Origin: Rhizobiaceae bacterium
GTDB lineage: Bacteria > Pseudomonadota > Alphaproteobacteria > Rhizobiales > Rhizobiaceae
NCBI GenBank assembly: GCA_014238155.1
Contig: JABABQ010000016.1
Coordinates: 1 to 40,738, forward strand
Direction: 5' to 3'
DNA: 40,738 bases
The translations under genes and the position numbers were made by a program. Numbering within the stretch: the stretch's first letter is position 1; each line of letters begins with the position of its first letter. Below the pieces are notes generated by a model. That model had not been told where the DNA came from. It saw only the letters and a program-made list of their open reading frames with translations, and ran no database searches. Shown in pieces: positions 15,198 through 23,324 of this stretch.

Positions 15198-16025
15198 TCA
15201 GTTTTGGACGGCGTATTTTTTCTCAAGCACCGATACTCCAACGGACAATATCAACGTGATGACCATGTAAACCGCCGCGATGGTGAACCAGATTTCAAAG
15301 CTCATATATGTATCGGAAATGATGTTCCGGCCGATTGTAGTCAGCTCCGCCACGGCAATGACGCTAACGATGGCCGAGCTTTTAACCAGATGCACAACTT
15401 CGCCGGTCAGCGGTGGCAACATGAATTTAATCGACTGGGGCAGAACGATGTAACGATAGGCTTGTCCGGTGGACATGCCGATGGAACTTGCGGCTTCCCA
15501 CTGGCCCCTGGCAACAGATTCAATGCCCGCCCGGAAGATTTCGGAAATGAGAGCAGCGTGAAACACTGCCAGGCATAAAATGCTGGCGGTGTAACGATCC
15601 AATCCAAATACCGGACCGAGTACGTAGTAAAACAGGTAAAGCAGAACCAGAATTGGCATATTGCGGACGAATTCAAGGAAACCAATTGCCGTGGCTTTGC
15701 CGATTATCAGGCCCGACAGACGCAGCAGCGCAATGACAAGCCCCAAAATCGTTGCGAAAACAAAGGCCGTCCCCGAAAGCTGCAAGGTCTTGACCAGGCC
15801 GATTGATATTTCGCCCCATTGAAAACCATCATCAGTGAGCGAATAGAAGTATTTTGGGATGCGGTACCATTGCCAATTGTAGCCCATGGCTTGGGCACCG
15901 GCGTAAGCGCTCCAAATGATGCTGGAAATAACAGCAAGATACAACGCAACCGAAAACGGAACGGAATTCACAAGCGACTTCAGGCTCACAGCTTTGTTGC
16001 GTTGAGATGCTGTCGATTGTCCCAT
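15198..16025 (-). CDS. Polar amino-acid ABC transporter, permease subunit 1
   Basis: An inner-membrane permease of 275 aa, homologous to the protein encoded at 13394-14263. The docking loop reads GIESVARGQWEAASSIGMST, then GQAYRYIVLPQSIKFMLPPL. Hydrophobic helices lie at about residues 25-50, 75-100, 110-135 and 240-265. It starts only 3 bp after the ATPase gene ends, so the two are translationally linked. With the second permease it forms a heterodimeric channel. Confidence 0.9.
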   Translation of the reverse strand: MGQSTASQRNKAVSLKSLVNSVPFSVALYLAVISSIIWSAYAGAQAMGYNWQWYRIPKYFYSLTDDGFQWGEISIGLVKTLQLSGTAFVFATILGLVIALLRLSGLIIGKATAIGFLEFVRNMPILVLLYLFYYVLGPVFGLDRYTASILCLAVFHAALISEIFRAGIESVARGQWEAASSIGMSTGQAYRYIVLPQSIKFMLPPLTGEVVHLVKSSAIVSVIAVAELTTIGRNIISDTYMSFEIWFTIAAVYMVITLILSVGVSVLEKKYAVQN

Positions 16026-16028
16026 ACC

Positions 16029-16775
16029 TCAATGCTCCAAAATTTGACCGAGAAATAGCTTGCAACGCTCGCTTTCGGGATTTGTGAAGAATTTCTCCGG
16101 TTCCGCGACTTCAACGATCCGACCCGCTTCCATGAAAACCATCGTGTCGGCAACTTTTCGCGCAAACCCCATTTCGTGAGTGACGCAAACCATCGTAATC
16201 CCAGTATCCGCCAACTCGACCATCACGTCGAGAACTTCGTTGATCATCTCCGGATCGAGCGCCGAGGTAGGTTCATCAAACAACATGATCCGTGTTTCCA
16301 TGCAAAGCGAGCGCGCTATCGCAACGCGCTGCTGCTGACCACCAGAAAGTTGGGCAGGATATTTGTCAGCCTGTTCAGGAATGTGGACACGCTCCAAATA
16401 TTGGCGGGCCAATCGTTCAGCTTCAGCTTTGGCAATTTTGCGCACTTGAATCGGGCCAATGGTCAAATTTTCCAGAATTGTAAGGTGGGGAAAAAGATTG
16501 AATTGCTGAAACACCATGCCAACTTCCTGGCGCAGGGTTTTGAGCTGTTTGGATCCTTCTTCTACCGAAATCCCATCGACAATTATTGACCCTGAACTGT
16601 GAAACTCGAGGCCATTCATGCAACGAATCAAGGTGGATTTGCCCGATCCGGACGGTCCGCAGATCACCACACGCTCGCCCTGGCTGACACTGAGACTCAC
16701 CTCAGATAAAGCTTGAAAGTTGCCGTAAAACTTGTCGACATTCGATACAGTGATCATTTCGTCACGTGCACTCAT
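16029..16775 (-). CDS. Polar amino-acid ABC transporter, ATPase subunit
   Basis: A cytoplasmic ATPase of 248 aa, normal for GlnQ/HisP-type subunits. Walker A is GPSGSGKST (residues 40-48), the Q-loop is at Gln90, the signature is LSGGQ (143-147), Walker B is IMLFDE (163-168) and the switch histidine is in VTHEMGFARK. It is the first gene of the four-gene import operon (ATPase, permease, binding protein, permease). A 16-bp motif shared with two other promoters of this locus lies 36 bp upstream at 16811-16826. Confidence 0.92.
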   Translation of the reverse strand: MSARDEMITVSNVDKFYGNFQALSEVSLSVSQGERVVICGPSGSGKSTLIRCMNGLEFHSSGSIIVDGISVEEGSKQLKTLRQEVGMVFQQFNLFPHLTILENLTIGPIQVRKIAKAEAERLARQYLERVHIPEQADKYPAQLSGGQQQRVAIARSLCMETRIMLFDEPTSALDPEMINEVLDVMVELADTGITMVCVTHEMGFARKVADTMVFMEAGRIVEVAEPEKFFTNPESERCKLFLGQILEH

Positions 16776-16810
16776 ATCGGTCGCTTTCTAATAAGCCTAA
16801 GTTATTCCTA

Positions 16811-16826
16811 TTATGTCTGTGTTTAT
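16811..16826 (+). promoter_or_regulatory. Candidate HutC-type GntR operator, copy 1 (ABC importer)
   Basis: TTATGTCTGTGTTTAT, 36 bp upstream of the importer ATPase start. It matches copies 2 and 3 at 13 of 16 positions each. The three copies share TTATGTCT and the TTAT end. Confidence 0.5.
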
Positions 16827-16924
16827 TTTTGTTTGGCAACCCCCTTTTTTTGACCATGGCTTTGGCCACCTAGGAGGTTCAAATATATAGTAATATCTGG
16901 GTTAATTGGACAATCGACGGGTAG

Positions 16925-18286
16925 TCAGCGACTGGTAAGTCCTCCGATTTTCTGGTCTGCAATCCGTTTTGCGATGAAAAGAGACATCATCAATCCTGTC
17001 ACCACAGCCAATGCTATACCGAGGCGCACACCCAGTAGTTCCAAATCAAAGACCTGCGTAAACAGCCAAATGAACAAGGCAATGCCAATCCCCTGTCGAT
17101 ATATGCCGATCCACATCGTCCAAACGGCCTTCTTCAGCGCCTGCAGGAGTGAGTTTACCGAAAACAAGACAACATAAATTGGTAATACAACCGCCTCAAC
17201 CTGTAGGAACAGCCCACCAATGCGGACAACTTCGGGATCGTCTGAAAACAAACTGGTGGCAAAACCGCCGAAAAACCACAGAAGAGGAAAAGCCGCGGTG
17301 GTCGCCAGAACGCCCAATGTCCAACATCGCCGGAACGATTGTCGGACACGGTCATAGTCCTGTTTGCCATAATTTTGCGCGGCAATCGGCACGAGGGCAA
17401 TGGTGATTCCCACCGCAGGCAACAAGAATAATTGCTCAATGCGCAGTGAAATTCCGTAGGCTGCGAGTGCCTCCTCGCCATAATCCTTCAGTGCAAACTG
17501 CACCACAAATCCGCTGGCAAAATTTATCAGAAGGGCCAGCGCGGCTGGCGAGGCCTGACTAGCGATCTCCCAGTATTTTGTCGCCACAGGTTTAAATTCT
17601 CGCCATTGTAAATTCTGCATCATCGCTCGTGAGAATATTTTGAAAAGCAGAAATACGGCAACTCCGGTCTGGCTGAGAACAGTCGCCAGCGCGATGCCGT
17701 TAAAACCCATGCCCGGCACCAGACCAGGCAGACCAAACATCAGCAATGGGTTGAGCAAAATATTTGCAAAGAATGCGACGACCAGAGCCCGTTGCATGGA
17801 AACCGTGTCTCCGCGTGCCTGCAATATGCCGTTTGCCGTATAGGCAAGAACGAAGCCGGGCAGGGACAGGATCAACCAGTAAAAATAAGACAATCCAGCC
17901 TCGCGATATGGACCGGGTTGCGATACCAGCGCGATCAGCAGCGGGCCAAGCAAAAGCGCAATTATGATTGATGCGAGCGTCGCGCAGACGGCCAGACCTA
18001 TACCCTGCGCCGCGAGACGTCTGGCATCGGCGATATCTTTGCGCCCCCTGGCATTTCCAACCAACGCACTCATCGCGGAGCCGAGGCCAAATCCCACCGC
18101 AATGAGCACAAAAAACGCCTGAAATCCGACGGCCAGTCCGGCTTGTGCCTGCGTTCCAAAGAACCCTGCATAGAACGTATCGACGATGTTATAGAGGGTG
18201 CTGAACAACATTCCGATCGCCGCCGGGATAGCAAGCCTACGGAAATGACCGTTGATCGGCCCAGTCGTCAGGTCTTCTTCAATCAT
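16925..18286 (-). CDS. MATE-family efflux transporter
   Basis: A multidrug-and-toxin-extrusion protein of 453 aa with about 12 transmembrane helices, the normal size. The N-terminal helix 1 region FRRLAIPAAIGMLFSTLYNI and VDTFYAGFFGTQAQAGLAVG are typical, as is the repeat start in the second half, LLPAVGITIALVPIAAQNYG. It exchanges cations for organic compounds at the inner membrane. It sits between a HutC-type GntR gene and an amino-acid importer on the same strand, with a shared motif upstream (18358-18373), so it probably exports a toxic substrate analogue or intermediate of the same pathway. That role is inference. Confidence 0.9.
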   Translation of the reverse strand: MIEEDLTTGPINGHFRRLAIPAAIGMLFSTLYNIVDTFYAGFFGTQAQAGLAVGFQAFFVLIAVGFGLGSAMSALVGNARGRKDIADARRLAAQGIGLAVCATLASIIIALLLGPLLIALVSQPGPYREAGLSYFYWLILSLPGFVLAYTANGILQARGDTVSMQRALVVAFFANILLNPLLMFGLPGLVPGMGFNGIALATVLSQTGVAVFLLFKIFSRAMMQNLQWREFKPVATKYWEIASQASPAALALLINFASGFVVQFALKDYGEEALAAYGISLRIEQLFLLPAVGITIALVPIAAQNYGKQDYDRVRQSFRRCWTLGVLATTAAFPLLWFFGGFATSLFSDDPEVVRIGGLFLQVEAVVLPIYVVLFSVNSLLQALKKAVWTMWIGIYRQGIGIALFIWLFTQVFDLELLGVRLGIALAVVTGLMMSLFIAKRIADQKIGGLTSR

Positions 18287-18357
18287 CGAGGATAATTTCC
18301 CGCCGGGAAATCAGAAATACACAAAAGCCGGCAGTGTTAAAATGCACACATACGACT

Positions 18358-18373
18358 TTATGTCTATTGTTAT
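18358..18373 (+). promoter_or_regulatory. Candidate HutC-type GntR operator, copy 2 (MATE gene)
   Basis: TTATGTCTATTGTTAT, 72 bp upstream of the MATE start and downstream of the GntR gene. It agrees with copy 3 at 14 of 16 positions. Confidence 0.5.
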
Positions 18374-18459
18374 TAATGGTCGTCGGATCGGAGCGCGGTT
18401 CTCCGGCAGAAGTTGAGCGATATTTGGTGCGTGTCCCAATGTACTGATATTCGGGTCAA

Positions 18460-19149
18460 TCAGAAGCGGGTCGTCATCTTGTAATCTCGAGAGAAATAGA
18501 GCCGCGCATAGGTTACGCATGTCTTATCCAACCATGTCGTGCGCTCGGCTGTGAAGATAGCCGTATTCTCCGATGTGTTCAAAAAATTCGCAATATCCGT
18601 TGTTGCATTGGTTGCAGAAAACACCAATTCGCCGTCAGTAAACGGCACTTCCCGCACCAGCCATTCATTTGGGCCAATGTCTTCAAAATCGAAACTCGCA
18701 GCGTTGGGAACCGCAGCAAGATTGATCCAGCGATCTTCATACTGATAGGGAGTGCGATTGCCATAATGCATACATTTTAGCTGTAAGATTTTTTGATTTT
18801 TCGAAAGTCCAATTCGCGAACGCAACCAGCCGGGAGCTACAATCATCTCCCGTTCGACCAACACGTAGCTATAGTCTGCTCCACTATTGGTGATCTCCTC
18901 ACGAATGATCGGTATCGAGAACTGCGCCCGGCGCGTTGGAGAAGATTTTACTTTCGTTCCTGCTTTACGTTTGCGTTCGAGAATGCCCTCATCAACCAGT
19001 TCGCGCATTGCCCGGTTTACGGTCGCCCGTGCGCATCCAAACTCTTTGGCCAACTCTATCTCGCCTGGAAGGTTAGCTCCGGGGGGCCATGTATTATCTC
19101 GGATTCGCCGAAGTACATCTGCCTTAATGTCGTGATAACTTGTTCGCAA
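18460..19149 (-). CDS. GntR-family regulator, HutC type (UTRA domain)
   Basis: A regulator of 229 aa. Residues 1-70 form the GntR winged helix (GANLPGEIELAKEFGCARAT, VNRAMRELVDEGILERKRKA); residues about 85-229 are a UTRA ligand domain (PYQYEDRWINLAAVPNAASF, TAERTTWLDKTCVTYARLYF, ending KMTTRF). HutC proteins repress histidine-use operons and respond to urocanate; this one is next to hutD and divergent from a NicX/M29-like gene, so a related heterocycle or amino-acid effector is plausible. The only in-frame start near the domain is TTG at 19149, with no good ribosome binding site, so the exact start is unsure. The copy of the shared motif at 19170-19185 lies just upstream, consistent with autoregulation. 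Confidence 0.85.
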   Translation of the reverse strand: MRTSYHDIKADVLRRIRDNTWPPGANLPGEIELAKEFGCARATVNRAMRELVDEGILERKRKAGTKVKSSPTRRAQFSIPIIREEITNSGADYSYVLVEREMIVAPGWLRSRIGLSKNQKILQLKCMHYGNRTPYQYEDRWINLAAVPNAASFDFEDIGPNEWLVREVPFTDGELVFSATNATTDIANFLNTSENTAIFTAERTTWLDKTCVTYARLYFSRDYKMTTRF

Positions 19150-19169
19150 TTTGGGGCCAATCAGAATTA

Positions 19170-19185
19170 TTATGTCTATACTTAT
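19170..19185 (+). promoter_or_regulatory. Candidate HutC-type GntR operator, copy 3 (GntR / NicX-like divergent region)
   Basis: TTATGTCTATACTTAT. Its core GTCTATAC has the GT-N4-AC form expected for HutC-subfamily regulators. It lies 21 bp upstream of the GntR start and 181 bp upstream of the NicX-like start. Confidence 0.6.
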
Positions 19186-19365
19186 ATGCCTTTTTGACTA
19201 GTACCCGCAAGAGTGACCTGAACATTTCATAAGTTTTTCTAATGCCGCACATAATTGCTGGATTATGGTGTGGTGCTGGTTAAGTTGGTAGGAGTGAGTG
19301 CGAAGGGTCAGCTCTTGCTCTTGAAATTTGGGTGCTGGTTTGTTCGCATTTGAAGGGAAACATGA

Positions 19366-20478
19366 ATGTACGATGCGTCGCAAACCCGGATCACAGCGGG
19401 CGCACGAAATCTTTTGATTAACTGCGCTGAATGCAGGCCTGGGCAATTGCTTCTGGTTGTGCATGAAACCGAAGCGGACGGGTATTACGATCCCGAGCTG
19501 ACGACTGAGATCGTAAAAAACGCGCAAGAGCTTGGTCTTCATACTGAGCTTTATGGGGTGCCTTTACTGAGAGATGTCAGCGACCCAAGCGCAATCCTGA
19601 AATCCAAGATCGAAGCTGCGGATTGCACATTGTATCTGGCGCGATTGGGTGACCAACTCCGGTTTCGAGGTGATGGTGCGTCCACCAATCAAATAATCAG
19701 CTATGCGCTGGATCGCGAAATGCTGGCTTCGCCCTTTGGCACAATTGACTACCGGGTGTTTGAGGAACTTAAGAATCTGGTCAACCGCGCCGTCGCCAGG
19801 GCCTCCGAGATTCATGTAACTTGTCCTGCAGGGACGGATTTTCGGGGCAGGCCTATGGAGTTTTCAGAAACCAGTGGGGATACAATCCTCAAGCGTTTTC
19901 CATTGTCAATTTTCACGCCGATTCCCGCCAGGGGTTTTTCCGGACGTATCGCCCAAAATGGGTTCCTTACAGGAACTGGTTCGAACTATTATTTGCCGTG
20001 GTCGTGCGAGATAAGGGAAACGCTTTTTGTAAATTTTGAAGACTCCCGAATAACAGGATTTGACGGGACACAAAGAGACATGGAAGCTGCCAAGAAACAC
20101 TATGAATTTGTCGGCAACAAATACGGCATCGACACATATTGCGTCCATTCCTGGCATGCAGGCATTCACCCGGGATGCGAATTTGTTGAACCGGCAGGCC
20201 GCTATTTTGAGCGCTGGAGCGGTAGCGCCTTTGGCAATCCGCGGCTTCTGCACTTCCACACATGCGGCGACTATCCGCCCGGAGAGATTTCGCTGAATTT
20301 GCTGGATCCAACCGTGCGCATTGACGGTGTGGAAATCTGGCAGGACGGCAGGTTGATCCCCGACAGGTTGCCGGGCGGTCGTGAGCTTTTGGGAGCAAAT
20401 CCTGAATTGTACGCCGCCTTCCAAGACCCGGCGACGCGGGTTGGTCAGTCCGAAAGTGGCCGGCTGGTATATGGGTGA
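19366..20478 (+). CDS. M29/NicX-like metalloenzyme superfamily protein
   Basis: A protein of 370 aa related to the superfamily shared by M29 aminopeptidases and NicX (2,5-dihydroxypyridine 5,6-dioxygenase). Indicators are an N-terminal Rossmann-like domain (LINCAECRPGQLLLVVHETE, KNAQELGLHTELYGVP), the middle motif EIHVTCPAGTDFRGRPMEFS, and the C-terminal strands EISLNLLDPTVRIDG. In M29 enzymes and NicX an H-x-D pair in the last part binds metal; here the aligned positions read GEISLN, so that pair looks replaced. Nearby histidines (H261, H264, H268, H296, H298) and D302 might form a different site. It starts after a good site (GAAGGGA) and overlaps hutD by 8 bp. A ring-opening or hydrolytic role on a heterocycle is possible; peptidase annotation should be doubted. 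Confidence 0.65.
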   Translation: MYDASQTRITAGARNLLINCAECRPGQLLLVVHETEADGYYDPELTTEIVKNAQELGLHTELYGVPLLRDVSDPSAILKSKIEAADCTLYLARLGDQLRFRGDGASTNQIISYALDREMLASPFGTIDYRVFEELKNLVNRAVARASEIHVTCPAGTDFRGRPMEFSETSGDTILKRFPLSIFTPIPARGFSGRIAQNGFLTGTGSNYYLPWSCEIRETLFVNFEDSRITGFDGTQRDMEAAKKHYEFVGNKYGIDTYCVHSWHAGIHPGCEFVEPAGRYFERWSGSAFGNPRLLHFHTCGDYPPGEISLNLLDPTVRIDGVEIWQDGRLIPDRLPGGRELLGANPELYAAFQDPATRVGQSESGRLVYG

Positions 20479-21037
20479 GCCCAGGCTGATCAATACCGAT
20501 GATTTGCCACCGGTACCGTGGAAAAACGGTGGCGGGGTTACTCGTGAGATTGCTCAGGACATTGGACCCGATGGCATCATCTGGCGTTTGAGCATGGCGG
20601 ATGTTGAGACGGAAGGTGCGTTTTCAATTTTTCCTGGACTGTCACGCATATTGACCGTGATTGAAGGGGATGGGCTGGAATTGTGCAGCGCTGATCAAGA
20701 GCGTGAAGTTCCTTACTGCAGGCCGTTTGCTTTTTCCGGTGACACACCAATCCGCAGCGTTTTGCGCGGCGGTCGCATTCGCGATTTCAATGTCATTTTT
20801 GACAACACTGTGATCGACGCCGAAGTGAGTATTCTTGACGGGCCAACACAAATTGATTTAAGGCCCGGGGCCGACTTGACCTATGCGATATTTGGCGTTG
20901 TCGGAGATTATTCTTGCAACAATGTGGGTGCGAAAAAGGGGACGGCTGTGCTTATCAATGATGGGTCGGCGAGCGTGGAATTACCCCTTGCCAGCAAACT
21001 GCTTGTTGTCAGACTCAAAAACCGCATAAGCCTGTAG
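20471..21037 (+). CDS. hutD: HutD-family cupin protein
   Basis: A bicupin-type protein of 188 aa. The diagnostic start PVPWKNGGGVTREIAQ and WRLSMADVETEGAFSIFPGL define the HutD/Ves family. HutD occurs in histidine-utilisation operons and is thought to limit over-induction, perhaps by binding a pathway intermediate such as formylglutamate or urocanate. Here no hutH, hutU or hutI is nearby; hutD instead overlaps the NicX-like gene (ATG inside the last codons of that gene), so both are surely co-translated. Together with the HutC-type regulator this shows hut-style control lent to another pathway. Confidence 0.85.
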   Translation: MGEPRLINTDDLPPVPWKNGGGVTREIAQDIGPDGIIWRLSMADVETEGAFSIFPGLSRILTVIEGDGLELCSADQEREVPYCRPFAFSGDTPIRSVLRGGRIRDFNVIFDNTVIDAEVSILDGPTQIDLRPGADLTYAIFGVVGDYSCNNVGAKKGTAVLINDGSASVELPLASKLLVVRLKNRISL

Positions 21038-21048
21038 GGCAGCAGAGT

Positions 21049-21960
21049 TTATCCAGGCGCCTTGGCGGCTTCCTCATGGATCCACGATCGAAATGCCTGC
21101 ACTGAATTGGATTGCAGTGCCGCATGCTGACAGACAAACCAATAGGAAAACTGCGACTGGGCGAATTCGCCAAACGGATAAACCAGGGTGCCGTTACCTA
21201 TGGCGTCCTTGACCAGCGGGCTGCGCCCCATCGCAACACCCAAACCGTTAATAGCTGCCTGAATGACCAGATTTGCCTGTCCGTATTTTCGAGCGCGCGT
21301 AAAGTGTGGCAGATTGAGGTTGTTTTCCTTGGCCCAGAATTCCCAGTTTGAAATACTTCTGGGTGTTTCGAGAGTGTCCTGCAAAATGACGTGGTTGTTC
21401 AGATCAGAAATACTGTCCAGGCCCTTTGCGACAATGGGAGAGCAGACGGGGGCCATGGATTCCGACATAAGTTTTTCTGCGTGCATGTTGTTAAAACCGC
21501 CACCGCTGTATGAAATGATAATGTCTGCCTGACCCGATACGGGATCCAACGACTTGGGGTCAGTGGAAATGGAAATGGGTATTTCTGGATTAATTTCATC
21601 GAATTCAAGTAACCGTGGCAGAAGCCACACGAATGCAAACCCAGGGGGGGCTGCGACATGAATCCCTCGGTTTTGGGAGGATTTCGCATTGCGTAAGTCG
21701 TCGCAAACCAGTTCAACAGCTCCAAAGCCGTCACGTATTGACCGGGCCAACAAAGCACCGGTTTCAGTTGGCAATGTGTGAGGATTTTGTCGAATGAGCA
21801 ATCGGTGTCCCAACCATTCTTCGAGCAGTTTGATGTGTTGGCTGACCGCACTTTGCGTCACGTTTAGTTCATCAGCGGCACGTCCAAAGCCCTGCAACCG
21901 GACCACGGATTCCAACGTTCGCAATGCATTGAAAGGAAGTGTTTTTAGCATTTCTGTCAC
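21049..21960 (-). CDS. LysR-family regulator (GcvA-like)
   Basis: A protein of 303 aa. The HTH domain (LPFNALRTLESVVRLQGFGR, AADELNVTQSAVSQHIKLLE, EWLGHRLLIR) is of the GcvA type, followed by a normal substrate-binding domain. A GTG at 21960 preceded by GAAGGA (6 bp away) is the best start; an ATG lies three codons in. The stop is 11 bp from the hutD stop, convergent. It is divergent from the Rieske oxygenase gene (326 bp between starts), where two palindromes fit LysR binding, so it most likely activates that gene. Confidence 0.88.
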   Translation of the reverse strand: MTEMLKTLPFNALRTLESVVRLQGFGRAADELNVTQSAVSQHIKLLEEWLGHRLLIRQNPHTLPTETGALLARSIRDGFGAVELVCDDLRNAKSSQNRGIHVAAPPGFAFVWLLPRLLEFDEINPEIPISISTDPKSLDPVSGQADIIISYSGGGFNNMHAEKLMSESMAPVCSPIVAKGLDSISDLNNHVILQDTLETPRSISNWEFWAKENNLNLPHFTRARKYGQANLVIQAAINGLGVAMGRSPLVKDAIGNGTLVYPFGEFAQSQFSYWFVCQHAALQSNSVQAFRSWIHEEAAKAPG

Positions 21961-22286
21961 GTTGATCCTTCAAGCCACAAGATCGGTCGCAAATCCGTCA
22001 TGACTGCTGCCAGAAGGGAAGCTGGATTTGCACAAGCTCTCATTTCCATCACTCAATTATGAATGGACATAAATATTTTAAGGTCATGATTTCCCTGTGG
22101 CAAGGTAATGTCGATCTGTCGGCTCAATTTACCTCACGGGCTGTCCAACCATGTTCTGGTTGGCGAAGGCGCCCTCACGGCAAAGCGACTATTAGAATTT
22201 CTAATGCCCACTATTGAGAGACGACGGTGGCGCGTTACCGCTATTGTCCCTAAACTTGCTTCAAAGGTTTTGAGATGGAGAGACAT
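21961..22286. promoter_or_regulatory. Divergent LysR / Rieske oxygenase control region with two palindromes
   Basis: Two symmetric elements are visible: TTATG-AATGGA-CATAA (22057-22072) and ATTAGAA-T-TTCTAAT (22191-22205), the second with exact T-N11-A spacing as in LysR boxes. A further perfect hairpin, CCAACCA-TGTTC-TGGTTGG (22145-22163), may form in the leader RNA. No gene is supported in this 326-bp stretch. Confidence 0.5.
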
Positions 22287-23324
22287 ATGTTCCTACGCAA
22301 TTGCTGGTACGTCGCCGGGTGGAGCAAAGATTATGAACAATGTCTCAAGGCACAGACATTATTGGGCGAGAACATTGTCTTTTATCGGCAGGCCGACGGA
22401 AAGCCCGCGGCACTTGAAGATGCCTGTCCTCACCGCAAATTGCCCTTGTCGATGGGACAACTTGAGGATGATCATGTCGTATGTGGTTATCACGGGCTGA
22501 CTTTCGACTGCACCGGCCATTGCATCGATTCTCCCACTCAACGTGGCATGACACCGCGCCGGGCCGTCGTTCGATCCTATCCCGTTGTTGATCGCTATCG
22601 CCTGCTTTGGATTTGGATGGGTGACCCCGATAAAGCCGATCCCGATGAGATTTTCAAAATCGAGAATTTTGACAATACCGATTGGGGCTATACCGATGGC
22701 GGTTTGCTGCCGATCGCCTGCAACTACCTATGGGTGACCGACAATTTGCTCGACCCAAGTCATGTGGCATGGGTGCATGTCACTTCATTTGCAGGTGGCG
22801 GGACGGATGATCAACCGCTCGACATGGAAAAGACCGAACGTGGCGTCATCGTATCGCGCTGGATACATGACCAACCAGCTTCGCCGTATTACAAGGATCT
22901 GGTGAAGTTTGAGGGAAACTGCGATCGCAAGCAGCATTACGAAATGTGCTACCCGGCAATTGCTCTCAACATGTCGGTTTACTCACCCGTTGGTACCGGA
23001 GGGCCCGATAAGCCGGCAGTCGACAAGACTTACGTCAACATCTCCTATAATTTCATGACACCGGTGGATGAAGACAATACCCAGTATATCTGGTTCCAGC
23101 ACCGCAATACCGACCCCAACGATAAGGCCATTTCCAAAAAAATGAATGACGGGGCGATCATGGCTTTCAACGAGGACAAGGAAATTCTTGAGGCGGTTCA
23201 CAAGGGAATGCGGGATAAGGTCACACGCAACATTGATCTCGGTCTGGATCTCGGGGCGAAGACATTTCGATTGCAGCTGCAGCGACTGATCGATGCTGAA
23301 AACAAAGTAACCGAAGCGGTTTAG
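22287..23324 (+). CDS. VanA-type Rieske non-heme iron oxygenase
   Basis: A protein of 345 aa from the ATG at 22287, with GGAGAG 5 bp upstream (an ATG at 22275 is less fitting, since the family begins MFLRNxWYVAxW). Rieske ligands are C47-P-H49 and C66-x2-H69; the mononuclear iron site is in TDNLLDPSHVAWVH (D156, H159, H164) with a distal aspartate or glutamate. The layout is that of vanillate O-demethylase and related aromatic demethylases or hydroxylases. VanA normally pairs with a VanB reductase; none is adjacent. Electrons could come from the FAD reductase at 24384-25604 through the ferredoxin at 9691-10008. Its stop overlaps the convergent amidohydrolase stop. The product would be a catechol or hydroxylated acid. 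Confidence 0.88.
   Translation: MFLRNCWYVAGWSKDYEQCLKAQTLLGENIVFYRQADGKPAALEDACPHRKLPLSMGQLEDDHVVCGYHGLTFDCTGHCIDSPTQRGMTPRRAVVRSYPVVDRYRLLWIWMGDPDKADPDEIFKIENFDNTDWGYTDGGLLPIACNYLWVTDNLLDPSHVAWVHVTSFAGGGTDDQPLDMEKTERGVIVSRWIHDQPASPYYKDLVKFEGNCDRKQHYEMCYPAIALNMSVYSPVGTGGPDKPAVDKTYVNISYNFMTPVDEDNTQYIWFQHRNTDPNDKAISKKMNDGAIMAFNEDKEILEAVHKGMRDKVTRNIDLGLDLGAKTFRLQLQRLIDAENKVTEAV

Noticed and set aside
18311-18520. 69-codon minus-strand frame between GntR and MATE genes
   Set aside because: Overlaps the GntR 3' end and contains the proposed operator; no homology.
22108-22500. 130-codon plus-strand frame overlapping the Rieske oxygenase start
   Set aside because: Runs into the oxygenase gene in another frame, with no family signal; the region is better read as a control region and leader.
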